Notes: generated from the letters alone by a model not told the origin. Positions 8,551 through 18,564 are shown, counted from the stretch's first letter. The stretch: DNA of 64,000 nt from Deltaproteobacteria bacterium (GCA_024102635.1 JAGFJO010000082.1:18869-82868); one strand, 5' to 3'. Made by a program: numbers and translations.

Positions 8551-10074
8551 GTGCCATCGCATCGTATACGTATCGGTATTTTCTGGATTCTAATTGCGCT
8601 TCTTGAAGCCATCCCACCCTATCTCAATTCCGTCAGTGGCTATATCATTCACGATCTGGCAGAGACAATTTACCATGCTAAAGAGTTCACTCTCGGACGA
8701 CTTCCGTACACTGAAATATTCAGTCACCACTTTTTAGGATATGTGATTCCTTTCTGGATTGTCGATGAGGTTTTTCGACTAGGTACGACCGAAGTGTTTG
8801 TCATGCAGTGGGCGTATCATATGTTATCAACCATGCTGGTTTATTGTATAGTGAAGAACATTTCAGGCGATTTCCGCTTCGCTGCTCTCGGCGCTTTTGC
8901 GTCGAGTACCGCTGGATGGTTCCCGCTGTTTTTCGGCACTACCTTTAATTATCAGGCTTATTCCATTCCTCTTATCTACGCGGTTACCTATCTCATTCTA
9001 ACCTCATTCCGCGCTGACAGCAGAGTGCGCCTTGGTCTAGCTGCTGCCATTCAGAGCTTCCTGGTGATGGGCGACCAGCGCTGCCTAGTTTTCCTGCTTT
9101 TATTCTCGGCAGCGTTTAGCGAACTTAAGAAACTCGCTGTCCTCGGCTCGACGCTAGCAAGCTTTTTGGCACCGCTGTTGGTGGCCCTATGCTATCTGGT
9201 GTACACAGATGCCATTTCTCAGTTCTTTGAGCAGACGATTCTGTTCCCCATTTTTTACCGCAATGCGACTTTTGATGGAGGCGGAATAAGGGAAGGTATT
9301 GCACTACTCTCGGTGGGAGTGAGTTCGGAGCCCTTTGCATGTGCCGGATTTTTCGGGATGGCAGTGATGCTACTTCGGGAGAAGAGCGGGCGAATAAAGG
9401 TACTGCTGTTGGCTCTAATCGTAAGCTCTGGTATCTACGTCTTAAGCGGTGGAAGATTCTTTCCTAACTACATGCAGGTGATGATGGCCCCGTTGCTCCT
9501 TGGGGCCGTGCTGTTTCCGTTTTACCTGAAGTCCTCACATCTGCCGATGAGAGCCGGGTTTATATTGATTTTAATCCTGGCGGTAAGCTCCTTTTGGCGA
9601 GTAATGGGCGTGGATTACCGAAGTAGGGATGCCGGCATTCTTAGAGAAATAAGTTCCGTGGTCTCTCAAAACTCCTCGCCCGGGGAGAATGTTTTGGTGT
9701 GGGGTTACTGCCCGCAAGTATATGTCTTTAGTAACCGGTTCAGTACGTTCAAAGATATGGGGCTCATTACCTTCGCTGGAGGCCTTTTTCATATCGCCCC
9801 GCCTGGTCAACACGAATATGGGCGTCAACTTATGCATCAGTTTGAAGAGCATATTCGAAGTGAGCCGCCGCGCTTGATAATTATTGCTGATGAGTTGCAC
9901 GGAAATGTAGGCCAGAAATTTCCGCTAGGTTGTATTTTTAGTTCAGCGGAAGAGGATGCAAAGCAAGACCTGAATCTTATCAGGCCTCGTCTTGTCAATT
10001 ACGATCCAATCTATACGCGCGAGATAAGGGGGGTATCTATTGCAATATACAAAACTAAAGCCGCGAGCCGTTAG
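8551..10074 (+). CDS. GT-C-fold membrane glycosyltransferase-like protein (PMT_2/ArnT type)
   Basis: GTG start with AGGA upstream. The 507-aa product has a short cytoplasmic N-terminus, then an extracytoplasmic loop with HDLAETIYHAKEF and RLPYTEIFSHHFLGY. This acidic loop after the first helix, followed by a Y-x-D/E-x-F segment, is the arrangement of GT-C glycosyltransferases that use polyprenyl-phosphate sugars. About ten further membrane helices follow, then a soluble C-terminal domain of about 150 residues (NVLVWGYCPQVYVFSNRF). The likely role is transfer of a lipid-linked sugar at the periplasmic face. Its 3' end overlaps the convergent GT87-like gene by 20 bp, which suggests that the two form one glycan-related locus. 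The assignment rests on architecture only. Confidence 0.65.
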   Translation: MPSHRIRIGIFWILIALLEAIPPYLNSVSGYIIHDLAETIYHAKEFTLGRLPYTEIFSHHFLGYVIPFWIVDEVFRLGTTEVFVMQWAYHMLSTMLVYCIVKNISGDFRFAALGAFASSTAGWFPLFFGTTFNYQAYSIPLIYAVTYLILTSFRADSRVRLGLAAAIQSFLVMGDQRCLVFLLLFSAAFSELKKLAVLGSTLASFLAPLLVALCYLVYTDAISQFFEQTILFPIFYRNATFDGGGIREGIALLSVGVSSEPFACAGFFGMAVMLLREKSGRIKVLLLALIVSSGIYVLSGGRFFPNYMQVMMAPLLLGAVLFPFYLKSSHLPMRAGFILILILAVSSFWRVMGVDYRSRDAGILREISSVVSQNSSPGENVLVWGYCPQVYVFSNRFSTFKDMGLITFAGGLFHIAPPGQHEYGRQLMHQFEEHIRSEPPRLIIIADELHGNVGQKFPLGCIFSSAEEDAKQDLNLIRPRLVNYDPIYTREIRGVSIAIYKTKAASR

Positions 10075-11347
10075 CCTTTCTACTGTTCCGCCTATAGAAT
10101 AGTGCTGCATAGAAGAGCGCTGCCGCAACTCCCGACCATAACGATAGCATCTTAGCCGGCTGTGATTCGCCGGGGTTGATCGGAGCAATTATTCCCAAGA
10201 GTAAATAGGCCGCCGCCATTTTCGGTAAAGCTTCGATAAACGGAGCAGACTCTAAAAAGTAGAGAGTGAAGGGCAGGAGTAAAAGAACGTAGTAGTGAAT
10301 CCAGCTAGTCGGTGCGGCTAAAAGCGAGCAACATAGAGCAAGGGTAATGTGAGCGGCGGCAGATCCGGGACCAGAGCGCATCCTCACAGCCATGGCCAGG
10401 TAGATTAATAAAACTACACAAGCTGAGACGGTAGAAATTAGCGAATAGGAGTCGTAATAGATGCCGCCCCGCCATACTTGGGGGGTGCCCCAGAGGGCAT
10501 AACCCAGTCCTTTGTTCCCCGTCGTACGTGCCGCGCTTTCGGCTATATCAGGCAGAGCGACACTTACGAAATTAATATTGACCGAAAAGCCCAATAGCAC
10601 AAATGATAGTAGATAAGGAGCCAGAAATCCTGCGATGAAAGCGAACGCTCCCTCTTTCCCAGAAGATTTATAGGCTGCGACGATAGCCGGAAATGTGAAG
10701 AGTTTGAGCGCAGTAGCAAAGCCCCAAAGGGCCGCTCCGGCCGCTCGGCCATCCTTTACAAAGTAAAGGCCGCAGGTAAACAGAAATAGCATCAGCATCT
10801 GAGTCTGGCCGTAATAAAGATGAGACAGGACAGGATTCAGAGGCAGCGCAAGTAGCAATAGCATAAATGCGGGCGAAAACTCCCAACGTCCAAGAACTAT
10901 GCGCGTGGTGATAAAAACAGCTGCCAGAAGCGAGAGCAGTTGAACTGTGCTCCATAGGACAAAGGCCTGATACGGCGGAAGCAGCGCAAGCGGCACCGTA
11001 AGCAGCACCAGAGCGGGAGGATTGGTGGGGCGTTTCAGCTTGGGATCGTTAGAAAACCGGTACTTTTCGTACTCGGAATCGAGGTTGACCAAGTAAGGGT
11101 CCGCTCCTACCAAAACTGAACGGGCCGCGACATAGTAGTGAGCAAAGTCATTTTGGTTATAAGGCAAACCATTGTCTAGGTAGTCATAGCGCCAGTTAAT
11201 GCTTGCCAGTAAAGCCGCAAGCAGCATAAGTGATAGAAAAAGGGGCCATCTGGTCGCAGTCTGCACGTCCCTCTGAAGTGGAAGGAAATTCGAGAATTCA
11301 AATCTAGCAGATGACAGGGATCCAGCCAGCCCCAAACTGAAGGGCAC
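10055..11347 (-). CDS. GT87 (DUF2029) family polyprenol-phosphate glycosyltransferase-like protein
   Basis: A polytopic protein of about ten membrane helices. The first periplasmic loop reads NQNDFAHYYVAARSVLVGADPY, then KLKRPTNPPALVLLTVPLALL, and later LSHLYYGQTQMLMLFL, FATALKLFTFPAIV and SWIHYYVLLLLPF. The D-F-x-x-Y-Y-x-A, NPP, GQ and K-x-F-P motifs are typical of GT87/DUF2029 enzymes such as PimE-type mannosyltransferases. It would transfer a sugar from a polyprenyl-phosphate carrier on the outer face of the inner membrane. The annotated start is GTG without a good ribosome binding site, and translation may begin a few codons later. The gene is convergent with the preceding GT-C gene. Confidence 0.8.
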   Translation of the reverse strand: MPFSLGLAGSLSSARFEFSNFLPLQRDVQTATRWPLFLSLMLLAALLASINWRYDYLDNGLPYNQNDFAHYYVAARSVLVGADPYLVNLDSEYEKYRFSNDPKLKRPTNPPALVLLTVPLALLPPYQAFVLWSTVQLLSLLAAVFITTRIVLGRWEFSPAFMLLLLALPLNPVLSHLYYGQTQMLMLFLFTCGLYFVKDGRAAGAALWGFATALKLFTFPAIVAAYKSSGKEGAFAFIAGFLAPYLLSFVLLGFSVNINFVSVALPDIAESAARTTGNKGLGYALWGTPQVWRGGIYYDSYSLISTVSACVVLLIYLAMAVRMRSGPGSAAAHITLALCCSLLAAPTSWIHYYVLLLLPFTLYFLESAPFIEALPKMAAAYLLLGIIAPINPGESQPAKMLSLWSGVAAALFYAALFYRRNSRKANGSRL

Positions 11348-11450
11348 GCCAAGCGGGCCATTGTAAGGGTGAGATTTCTCCGGGCATGTCTAAGCTTCTA
11401 TTTAAGCTTAATTAACATCTTTTATTGACGGCTTCGTGAAGCGCGTTACT

Positions 11451-12488
11451 TTATTGCGCAACTTCTACATAAAAGACTTGTCGCGCCAGCATCTCTGTGC
11501 CAAGGCGAATCTCAATTGTCCATTCACCAGCCACAAGTTCTTCGCTGTGCTCAAATATCCACCCTGCGAAGCGCGGCTCGCCTGTCCTCATCGGGCTCTC
11601 CCATTCATCGGAAATCCCTTTCCCCTCAAAGGGCGGATGGGTAACTCTGGTGACAAGCTCTGAGATGATCTCTTTCTTTCGCTCTCCAATCACATTCACA
11701 ATAATGCCGAAGCGCGTTCCAATTCTCGCCGAGATATTAGGACATCCCGGTTTGAAGCGAGGAATTTCTTCCGCTGCCATGACGGCTACTCTTCCGGTGT
11801 GGCTTCCAGGAGCGTCGATAGAATCAGTCGGCAAAGAGGCGTCGATTTCGCCGCAATTCTGTATCTCTGCCTTAAGCTGCGGAAGCCGCGTTACCTGCAC
11901 CTCTACCAGCCGGCAAGCCGGGTCGGGTTCTCCTTGATCTATCCGCTCCTGGCAGTCCTGCTGCGTTTTTGTGTAGAGGGAGACTTTATTGCGGCCGGCC
12001 AGCCACTTTTCAGAAACTCCTGAGGACGGATTTTTTTTCCATCCGGCCTGCTCCAGAAGTGCCGATAACTCCGATATCAGTTTCTTGCTGTCGGCCAAGG
12101 TCGTGTATGCGTCTTGAGGATTGAAGCGCAGAGAGTTTACTTCGCCTGATTCATCGAAACTGACACTGCAGAACCGGCCGGGTGGAAATGAGAGCGAGAA
12201 CTTCCCATTTTTCAGCTCGATGGATAACGGGGTCCCGAAAGTGACTCCGAGCGGAACGCCGTTGTTAACCTTCTTATCCGTTAGCGTAGCCGCAAATCCC
12301 GGGTAGTGGGAGCCCGGATTGCTTATTTCAAAGTCCTTCTTTATCTTTTCAAAGAGCTCAATGACCGGCTCGAAGCGCTGGCCTAATTGGATAGTAAGGT
12401 CGGTCGGATCGATTGTCTCCGCCGAGGTTGCCGGAGGCACAAAGCACATGGCAGCGAATAATAATATCGCAAAGAGTCTTGCCGACAT
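11451..12488 (-). CDS. Exported protein with DUF3859-like C-terminal domain
   Basis: A 345-aa protein with a Sec signal peptide (MSARLFAILLFAAMCFVPPA, cleaved around TSA-ET). The N-terminal half is of unknown fold (GFAATLTDKKVNNGVPLGVTF). The C-terminal 120 residues contain FGIIVNVIGERKKEIISELV, HPPF and EELVAGEWTIEIRLGTEMLA, the pattern I associate with DUF3859, a periplasmic beta-sandwich-like domain of unknown role. Four cysteines occur in the middle (CSVSFDESG, DCQERIDQG, ACRLVEV, NCGEID). It is transcribed in the same direction as hslO, which lies about 80 bp upstream on the same strand. The DUF name is by eye. Confidence 0.7.
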   Translation of the reverse strand: MSARLFAILLFAAMCFVPPATSAETIDPTDLTIQLGQRFEPVIELFEKIKKDFEISNPGSHYPGFAATLTDKKVNNGVPLGVTFGTPLSIELKNGKFSLSFPPGRFCSVSFDESGEVNSLRFNPQDAYTTLADSKKLISELSALLEQAGWKKNPSSGVSEKWLAGRNKVSLYTKTQQDCQERIDQGEPDPACRLVEVQVTRLPQLKAEIQNCGEIDASLPTDSIDAPGSHTGRVAVMAAEEIPRFKPGCPNISARIGTRFGIIVNVIGERKKEIISELVTRVTHPPFEGKGISDEWESPMRTGEPRFAGWIFEHSEELVAGEWTIEIRLGTEMLARQVFYVEVAQ

Positions 12489-12568
12489 TTCTTGAGGGTA
12501 GCCTAAGGATTAGTTTATGGCCAGGGGATCCTAACGCTTAAATTGCTAGTAAGGTGGCTGTTCGCTGC

Positions 12569-13351
12569 TTAAATCGGCGCTACCAGCTCGCGGCCAATTA
12601 CAAACCGTTTACCGCAGCGCGGGCAAGTGATTAAGAGCTCTTTGTCGTCGCCGTATATCTCCTGCAGCTCTTTTTGGCTTAAGGCTCGAAAGAAAGGTAA
12701 AAGCTTCTCAGGGGAACAGTCGCACTTAAATTCAAACTTGCAGGTTCTCATGCGGGTCTTGGTCTCATTGTACCGTAGCAGCTGCGCAATATCCGCGCTC
12801 TCAAACCAATCACGGTCAAAACCCGGTAGCGCAATTATGCCCGCTCCCGTGTCGCTATTTGCGGAGAGCGCGATTCGAATGGGGAGCTGTTCGCTTTTTC
12901 TATAGAAATGCTCGACCATTCCGGCGATGCTGGAGGTGTCGCACGGAACATAACTATTAAAGGTGCTTCCCCGCCGTGTGCATTGAGCATGAAAGCCGTT
13001 TGTGTCCGAATGGCGAATGTTCTCTGTAAGAACATTTCCTACAATGGTCGATTTTACTAATCCATTCTCGTCCATCTCTCCAGAGCTGCCTGTTACGAAA
13101 AGTGAATAAGGATGTTCGCTGACTATGTTTAGAGTCCAGGCATGTGTTTCAAAGGCCGTTCGCCCAGCCAGGTGGATTGCGAAGCAGCATATTAGATCCT
13201 TGAGCTGCTCATCCTGAAGTGAGCTGACGATGCCAGCATAATCCTTACGTTGAATGTAGTACTCCAGGAGATAAGCACTCATATCGACGTCAACGAGAAA
13301 CACATTTTTGGATGGCAAGTAATCGGCTGTGGCTATTAGATCGTAAGGCAT
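12569..13351 (-). CDS. hslO: Hsp33-family redox-regulated chaperone
   Basis: A 260-aa protein ending in the Hsp33 zinc site: FKCDCSPEKLL (CxC) and, 32 residues on, ITCPRCGKRF (CxxC). In Hsp33 these four cysteines bind zinc when reduced and form disulphides under oxidative stress, unfolding the linker and switching on holdase activity. The N-terminal domain has the family pattern EYYIQRKD, DLICCFAIHLAGRTAFETHAWT and GNVLTENIRHSDTNGF but is shorter and more diverged than in E. coli (about 290 aa). Start ATG follows AAGGAG (TACAAGGAGTACAT). No heat-shock promoter is obvious. Confidence 0.85.
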   Translation of the reverse strand: MPYDLIATADYLPSKNVFLVDVDMSAYLLEYYIQRKDYAGIVSSLQDEQLKDLICCFAIHLAGRTAFETHAWTLNIVSEHPYSLFVTGSSGEMDENGLVKSTIVGNVLTENIRHSDTNGFHAQCTRRGSTFNSYVPCDTSSIAGMVEHFYRKSEQLPIRIALSANSDTGAGIIALPGFDRDWFESADIAQLLRYNETKTRMRTCKFEFKCDCSPEKLLPFFRALSQKELQEIYGDDKELLITCPRCGKRFVIGRELVAPI

Positions 13352-13454
13352 ATGTACTCCTTGTACTTATGCTACTTGCTCTGAAGTTAGAATAACAGGG
13401 GCAGCTAGAGCGTTCTTGCCCCGGGCTACCGTGAACTCGTAGAGAAAGGGTGTT

Positions 13455-14456
13455 TTACCACCTATAGTCGAGCCATGCGCGTAGCGAAGCGCCTATCGCA
13501 TCATCACCGCCGCTCTCCGGAGAGTTGCTGGCTGAAAACGTAGCTCCGCCTGAGCAGGTGCTCCGCACTCCCTCGTAGCCCCAGTGCGAAATTGAAAAGG
13601 CCACATCTCCCTCTGCAGAGTAGGTAGTCTGTTCGTTTTCTCTTCGTGCGGCGATGTAGCCTGAAATGCTGCAAAATCTCGCAATCTCACGGCAGCTAAG
13701 CGAGCCGCCAACAGCGCCGTGAAATTCACCGCTTTCGGTGCACACACCCGACCCTGAAACCTGTCCGTGAGTAAGGGGAAAATTAAACTCCCCGCCGAAA
13801 AAGTCCTCCCCAAGACCCTGGCGACCGGTGATAGAAACGGAGCCTGTTTCCCCCGTGCAGCTGTTGTACCTGTAGCTGGCCGAAAAGTTAAATACGTCAT
13901 TTTGCGCGTCGCCGGTAGCATGCAGAAGATCTCCCGCCTGAAAAAGACTTGGAAAAGTAATTGAGCCCTGCTGCCGCGCATCGGTGATATATCCGGAAGC
14001 ATAAAAATACGGCGTACTGCAGTAGCAGTTAAGGGCGCTTGAAGAAAAGACGTCATTCACAACATCTTCCATTGATATCTCTGAGCACCAAACATCAGCG
14101 AAATTAAAAGCGCTGTTAATATAGCAGGCTGCGTGAATATCTTGACCGGGGGAGTTGAATTGAATTTCAGTCTGAGTAGTACCGCTCAAAAATCCCGAGC
14201 AGCTGCAACTGGCGCTGGCGCTTAATGTCGTGCAAGTTGGGGTGGCTGTCGCCTGATAAGTAGGTGCAGGCGTGGGGTAATAGGTAGGATATGCCGGTGG
14301 GGTCTCTACCGGATAAAGTGTCGGGTAAGGGCTCTGGGTTGGCTGGTAGGTCGGGCTCGGATCGGGATAGTCATCTGCGGCGAGAGCATACTGGCCGCCA
14401 AATGAGGAGAGAAGTAAAAATAAACCGCCCAGTTGTCCCGCTATTCGATTCACCAT
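13455..14456 (-). CDS. Exported cysteine-rich protein with Pro/Tyr/Thr-rich N-terminal linker
   Basis: Signal peptide (RIAGQLGGLFLLLSSFGGQYALA) followed by a low-complexity segment, roughly residues 29 to 75, made of YPTP-, YPTL- and TYQ-type repeats, a stalk-like linker. The C-terminal about 250 residues are rich in Ser, Thr, Tyr and Cys (CSCSGF, YCSTPYF, CTESGEF, SLSCREI) and in beta-propensity, ending in a Trp-rich end (GASLRAWLDYRW). This is probably a cell-surface or secreted protein. No known family is recognised. It lies on the same strand as hslO, about 100 bp upstream of it, and shares a divergent intergenic region of about 290 bp with the PD40 gene. Confidence 0.75.
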   Translation of the reverse strand: MVNRIAGQLGGLFLLLSSFGGQYALAADDYPDPSPTYQPTQSPYPTLYPVETPPAYPTYYPTPAPTYQATATPTCTTLSASASCSCSGFLSGTTQTEIQFNSPGQDIHAACYINSAFNFADVWCSEISMEDVVNDVFSSSALNCYCSTPYFYASGYITDARQQGSITFPSLFQAGDLLHATGDAQNDVFNFSASYRYNSCTGETGSVSITGRQGLGEDFFGGEFNFPLTHGQVSGSGVCTESGEFHGAVGGSLSCREIARFCSISGYIAARRENEQTTYSAEGDVAFSISHWGYEGVRSTCSGGATFSASNSPESGGDDAIGASLRAWLDYRW

Positions 14457-14670
14457 GTGAAAACCATTATCTAGAAGTTGTCTAAGTGAGTACCTTTGAT
14501 CGGCTTGAGTCAGCCATGTGATTCAGAAGAGTTGAGCAAGCGACTAAAAAAGGTCTATTACAGACAATTCAGTAAAATAGCTCCCCGCTATAGGCAAATA
14601 TAGACGTTTTAGAAGCCGTTAGTTAAGTTGCGCCAGTGAGGCGCATAGACCCGCTTCAATCAATTATCCC

Positions 14671-14701
14671 TTGACATCCAGTAGGACCCGCTTTCTAGAA
14701 T
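14671..14701 (+). promoter_or_regulatory. Putative sigma70-type promoter of the PD40 gene
   Basis: TTGACA (14671-14676) is a perfect -35 hexamer. TAGAAT (14696-14701) is a plausible -10 with a 19-base spacer, somewhat long. It lies about 45 bases upstream of the ATG at 14747. The remainder of the 290-bp divergent intergenic region shows nothing else I can name. Confidence 0.45.
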
Positions 14702-14746
14702 ACTGGTCATTCTTGTCCCGCTTATCTATCTACTTGAGGATACATT

Positions 14747-16019
14747 ATGAGAGTGCTGCTTATTTGCGTTTCCTTTATCGCCATTGCCCCCGCTTATGCG
14801 CAGGATTTGACTACGGAGCGTGTAAGCATCAGCAGTGCGGGCGAGCAGGGTAGTGATTCATCATCGGGCCCAAGTTTGAGCTCGGATGGCACATTGGTGG
14901 CGTTTTCTTCAACAGCCCCGAATCTTGTGACCGGAGATGGTAATACAAGAGGAGATGTGTTCGTCCATAACCGTAGTGACGGGTCAACTTCAAGAGTGTC
15001 TGTCAGCAGTGCGGGAGTTGAGGGGGACCAGAGCGCCAGCAATTAGTAATGGCGAAGCAGGGGATGACGAATCTATCGCGCCAGCCACGGATGGGGAAGG
15101 CGCTCTTGCGGCGTTTGAGTCTGCCGCAACCAATCTCGTTTCCGGGGATACCAATGGAAAACGCGATATATTTCTCCGTGATATTGCCGGTAATACCACC
15201 ACACGCATTAGCCTAGCCGTAAACGGAGCGGAGTCGAACGGGGATTCCAGCGAACCGGCGATGAGCGCAGATGGACGTTACGTTGCATTCACTTCAGCAG
15301 CAAGTAACTTGGTAGAAAGCGACGGCAACAATGCTATAGATGTGTTCGTTTATGATCGCCAAAGCGGAGCAACGGCCCGTGCCAGTGTCAGCTCGGCGGG
15401 TGGCGAGTCAAACGGCGATTCTTACGGAGCAAGTTTAAGCGAGGACGGGCGATACGTCGCGTTTACTTCGACGGCAACTAACCTGACATCAAGCGCGCCA
15501 GGTGGCGGATTAACACACGTGTACGTGCGCGACCTGTCGAGGGGAAAGACGTTTCTTGTCAGTAATGGCACAAGGGGGCAGGAGACAGAAGGTAATGATG
15601 AGGGGGCTTCAATAAGCGCGGACGGACATACTATTGCATTCCAGTCTTCCTCTTCGATTCTCGTTCCTTCGGATAGCAACACCCGCTCGGATGTGTTCGT
15701 GGTAGAGGTTGTTTACCCTGCGGAAGCAGTTATAAGTAGCGTGAATACTCTGAAGAACCTGGTAAAGTCATTCAAACTCTCCAGCAAGAAAAGCGCTAAA
15801 TCGTCAATACAAGAGAGCGCGGCTGCAATTCAATCACACATTGATTTTGATCCGGCAACAATAGCAGTCAAAGATGGTAGTAAGACAATTGAGGCTCTTA
15901 ACACCAGCGTTCAGAAAACCTTAAAGAAACTGCTTAAAAGAAGGAAGGCAACGTTCAAAAGTGACAAAAAGCTGGCGCGTCGCGCGCTCAATCGGCTCTC
16001 AAATGCGCTGAATCCATGA
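14747..16019 (+). pseudogene. Exported PD40/TolB-like beta-propeller protein, reading frame broken
   Basis: The first frame (14747-15046) encodes a signal peptide (MRVLLICVSFIAIAPAYAQ) and PD40-type blades with the repeat S-x-D-G-x-x-V-A-F and D-V-F-V-x-x-R. It stops after SSAGVEGDQSASN. The downstream frame, in register from about 15030 to 16019, resumes the same repeat (SNGEAGDDESIAPATDGEG, then three more blades). One base less in the GGGGG run near 15023, or loss of one blade by recombination, would explain the shift. The last 95 residues are a Lys/Arg-rich helical tail (KKLLKRRKATFKSDKKLARR). Related propellers are periplasmic or secreted. It could also be an assembly error in an intact gene. 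Confidence 0.7.
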
Positions 16020-16286
16020 ACTGCTAAGGCCTCAAAGCAGCGGCAGTTTGCGTCTGCAGGCGGTATAGACTACTGCGCATTTTACTTACCGGCTGCTGCC
16101 GGCGGCGGCCATCAAACCGGATAACATTTGTCTTCGCCGTGTGTTATAGCCCCGAAGCCTGACTAGTACGGGAAATCACTAATCAAAAGGGAAAATGCTG
16201 CAGCGCTGGCTGCTAAAGAGCAGCGTTAATTTTGCCGAGATACTATAGGGAAGTTCTCCATTAACAGCGTGGTGTTGGGTGAGTAA

Positions 16287-17066
16287 GTGAGTTTAAACAA
16301 AATTAGGCCTCCACAATTGCAGGCCGGCAGCTATGTGCCGCCGCGCACTTTCGAGTTTCCGGAAAAGGAACGGAAGCAATGCGTCATACTGGTCGTCGAG
16401 CGGGATGAGGATGCGCGAACAAGCCTAAGGTCGGCTTTGCGGAATCTCGGATTTGGGGAGGTCACCAGCGTATTAGATCATTACTCTGGTATTAAGCGAT
16501 TTTCGGATCGCCGTTTCACGCATGTCATTTTTGATGCGGTGGATACGAACGTCCCGGCTAGAGAATTCTTAACCCGGGTGCTGGAGATAAATAGCGACAT
16601 TACCGCTATACCGAGCTCTTTTGATCCTACAGTTGATGATATATTCGAACTTCTAAAGCTCGGAGCCGACGGCTTTATTGTTAAGCCATTTACTCAAGAA
16701 TCCGTTGAGGAGGCGATAATATTAGCTACTAAAGGAGAACCGGTGGCAGATGAGATTCTAAACGCATCCGACCGTAATCAAGCTCTCGCCTCGCTCGCCT
16801 TAACCGCTCTCGATTCGCTTGCAACGATTCTTCGTCATGCACGCAGTTATGAGACAGCCAAGAGGGAGATTCCGCGAACGCGGCAGCAGTTCGAAAGAGC
16901 TGTGCGAATGGGAAAACTTTTCGCACACAACGGGGATGCTGGCCTGGTTCTTGCTTACATTGAGCGTGCCATCGAATGCTCAGAGCAGTCCGCTTCGCGG
17001 CTCGGACGCACACGCCGGCGGCGGCGGCCCGTCAGACAGTCCGAGAGCGAAAAGGCCGCCCAGTAA
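16287..17066 (+). CDS. Receiver-like (CheY-fold) protein with helical, Arg-rich C-terminus
   Basis: GTG start with GGGTGAG upstream. Residues about 32 to 150 have a CheY-like fold: VILVVERDEDARTSLRSALR (beta1 and acidic pocket, first acidic residue replaced by Glu-Arg), THVIFDAVDT (likely phospho-accepting Asp), AIPSSF (Ser at the switch position) and GADGFIVKPFTQESV (conserved Lys-Pro). So the pocket is nearly complete, but the loop after beta3 is atypical. The C-terminal 100 residues are helical, ending in GRTRRRRRPVRQSESEK, which may bind nucleic acid. No sensor kinase is adjacent. It may be a phosphorylation-dependent or a stand-alone adaptor. Confidence 0.75.
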   Translation: MSLNKIRPPQLQAGSYVPPRTFEFPEKERKQCVILVVERDEDARTSLRSALRNLGFGEVTSVLDHYSGIKRFSDRRFTHVIFDAVDTNVPAREFLTRVLEINSDITAIPSSFDPTVDDIFELLKLGADGFIVKPFTQESVEEAIILATKGEPVADEILNASDRNQALASLALTALDSLATILRHARSYETAKREIPRTRQQFERAVRMGKLFAHNGDAGLVLAYIERAIECSEQSASRLGRTRRRRRPVRQSESEKAAQ

Positions 17067-17124
17067 GATGCCCTAGCCGGCAACTACTTTGCAGTGATAG
17101 TATTGCGCCATTGCAAAGCCCGCT

Positions 17125-18564
17125 ATGAGCCTTCCGTTATATCTAGTTTGCATCGTTGTAATTGTACTGCTGGTTTCGGCATTCCCTTTATATCAGGTCA
17201 GTACCAGCGGGTACCTTTTCTACGTAAACGGGTGGGACGAAGCAAGCTACCTGCAATACGATTATGCGAGGCACGTTCTCGAACTGTCTTCAAGCGGTCG
17301 AGCCTCGCAAAGTTTGGTGGTTCTGGCGCACGAGTTGGGCCTCTCGGGTGGTTGGATCAATTTCGTTCTTGACCTTGCCGTCACGATTTTCCTGCTGATA
17401 TCTCTGCCGGCCTTGCTGCACCGGTTTTTTATGGCGAAACGGGATGCACGTGTCACAGCAATTTCTTTGCTTGGTCTGCCGCTGCTGATCTCAAACCTTA
17501 ATCCAATTGTTGAGGCTCTCAGCACAGCCAATCTGAACTCCAACACACTCAGTTGGCTTACCGTACCGGTCATTAATGATCCCTTTTGGCTGCGAAGCCC
17601 GGAGCCCCAGATAAGCATTATTTTCGCCTCTCTATTTCTTTATTTATCTTCTTTGTTGGAAATATGGTGGCTAAGATTAGTTCCGCTGCCTCTGCTGTAT
17701 CCATTCATTGCAATCCCTTTGACGTTCGTTTATGCCGCTCTGCTCCTAAACCGATGCTTTAAGAAGATCTTTCCCGGTCCCATGCTTGCTTGCCTCGCAG
17801 CGGCCTTCTTAGTCTCTCTTGTGCTTAAAGTCTATTACGCTTTTTTTGCCGGGGAATTTTTAAAAGGGTATCTGATCCCAACTTATCTTCCGCTCATATC
17901 GTTTGGGGGGCTGCTAGCTCTCGGTGTTTATTGGCGTCACTCAAGAGAGCCATTTTTTTTTAAATCAGTAGCGTTATTTTCAATCTGGTTCGCTGTCAAT
18001 TTTCAGATGGTGAGCGGGTTCACAATCCAACCAAACAATTTTGAACAGTACTGGTCAGCTGGGATGTTTTCGCTCCTGTTGCTTTTATCCGTTAACCAGA
18101 AGGCTCGAGCTGTACTTGGCCTTATTAGCATTTCTTTGCTTGCAGGGTGGTCTTACTCCAATTTCCGCTTAAATCACGAGATTTCACTCCGCTTGAATTT
18201 GACCCCAGATCTTATTAGCGATCTCGCAAGCAAAGATGTAATAGTGGCGATAAACGACATCCCAACAAGCACCCGGGCTGACATGCTGCTACCAAAGCAG
18301 GGGAATACGCTATTTTCGTACACCAGATTCTACAAAAAGCTGCCTAGCCTTCGTTTCCCCGAATACGCATGCGCCAAACGGGCTCTGGGGGAGGATCAGC
18401 GATTCACGGCCGTTATCGAACAAGCAGACGCTTACTTTAAAGGAGGTGACCAGAATGCTCCGCTTAATACGATCTTGCGCGTCGAGCACCCCTCGCCGGT
18501 CTTGCCTGAAGGCGAGGCGGCCATATGCCCGGTATCGGTTTTTGTAACAAGGCACGAGCCGTAG
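17125..18564 (+). CDS. Unknown polytopic membrane protein
   Basis: A 479-aa protein with about ten membrane helices. After the first helix there is YVNGWDEASYLQYDYARHVLELS; the WDEA motif followed by an aromatic-rich segment recalls the catalytic loop of GT-C glycosyltransferases. It ends in a soluble domain of about 110 residues (KDVIVAINDIPTSTRADMLL). It may be another lipid-linked sugar transferase, but the family cannot be fixed by eye. It starts about 60 bp after the receiver-like gene and ends 85 bp before ftsH, all on the same strand. Confidence 0.65.
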   Translation: MSLPLYLVCIVVIVLLVSAFPLYQVSTSGYLFYVNGWDEASYLQYDYARHVLELSSSGRASQSLVVLAHELGLSGGWINFVLDLAVTIFLLISLPALLHRFFMAKRDARVTAISLLGLPLLISNLNPIVEALSTANLNSNTLSWLTVPVINDPFWLRSPEPQISIIFASLFLYLSSLLEIWWLRLVPLPLLYPFIAIPLTFVYAALLLNRCFKKIFPGPMLACLAAAFLVSLVLKVYYAFFAGEFLKGYLIPTYLPLISFGGLLALGVYWRHSREPFFFKSVALFSIWFAVNFQMVSGFTIQPNNFEQYWSAGMFSLLLLLSVNQKARAVLGLISISLLAGWSYSNFRLNHEISLRLNLTPDLISDLASKDVIVAINDIPTSTRADMLLPKQGNTLFSYTRFYKKLPSLRFPEYACAKRALGEDQRFTAVIEQADAYFKGGDQNAPLNTILRVEHPSPVLPEGEAAICPVSVFVTRHEP

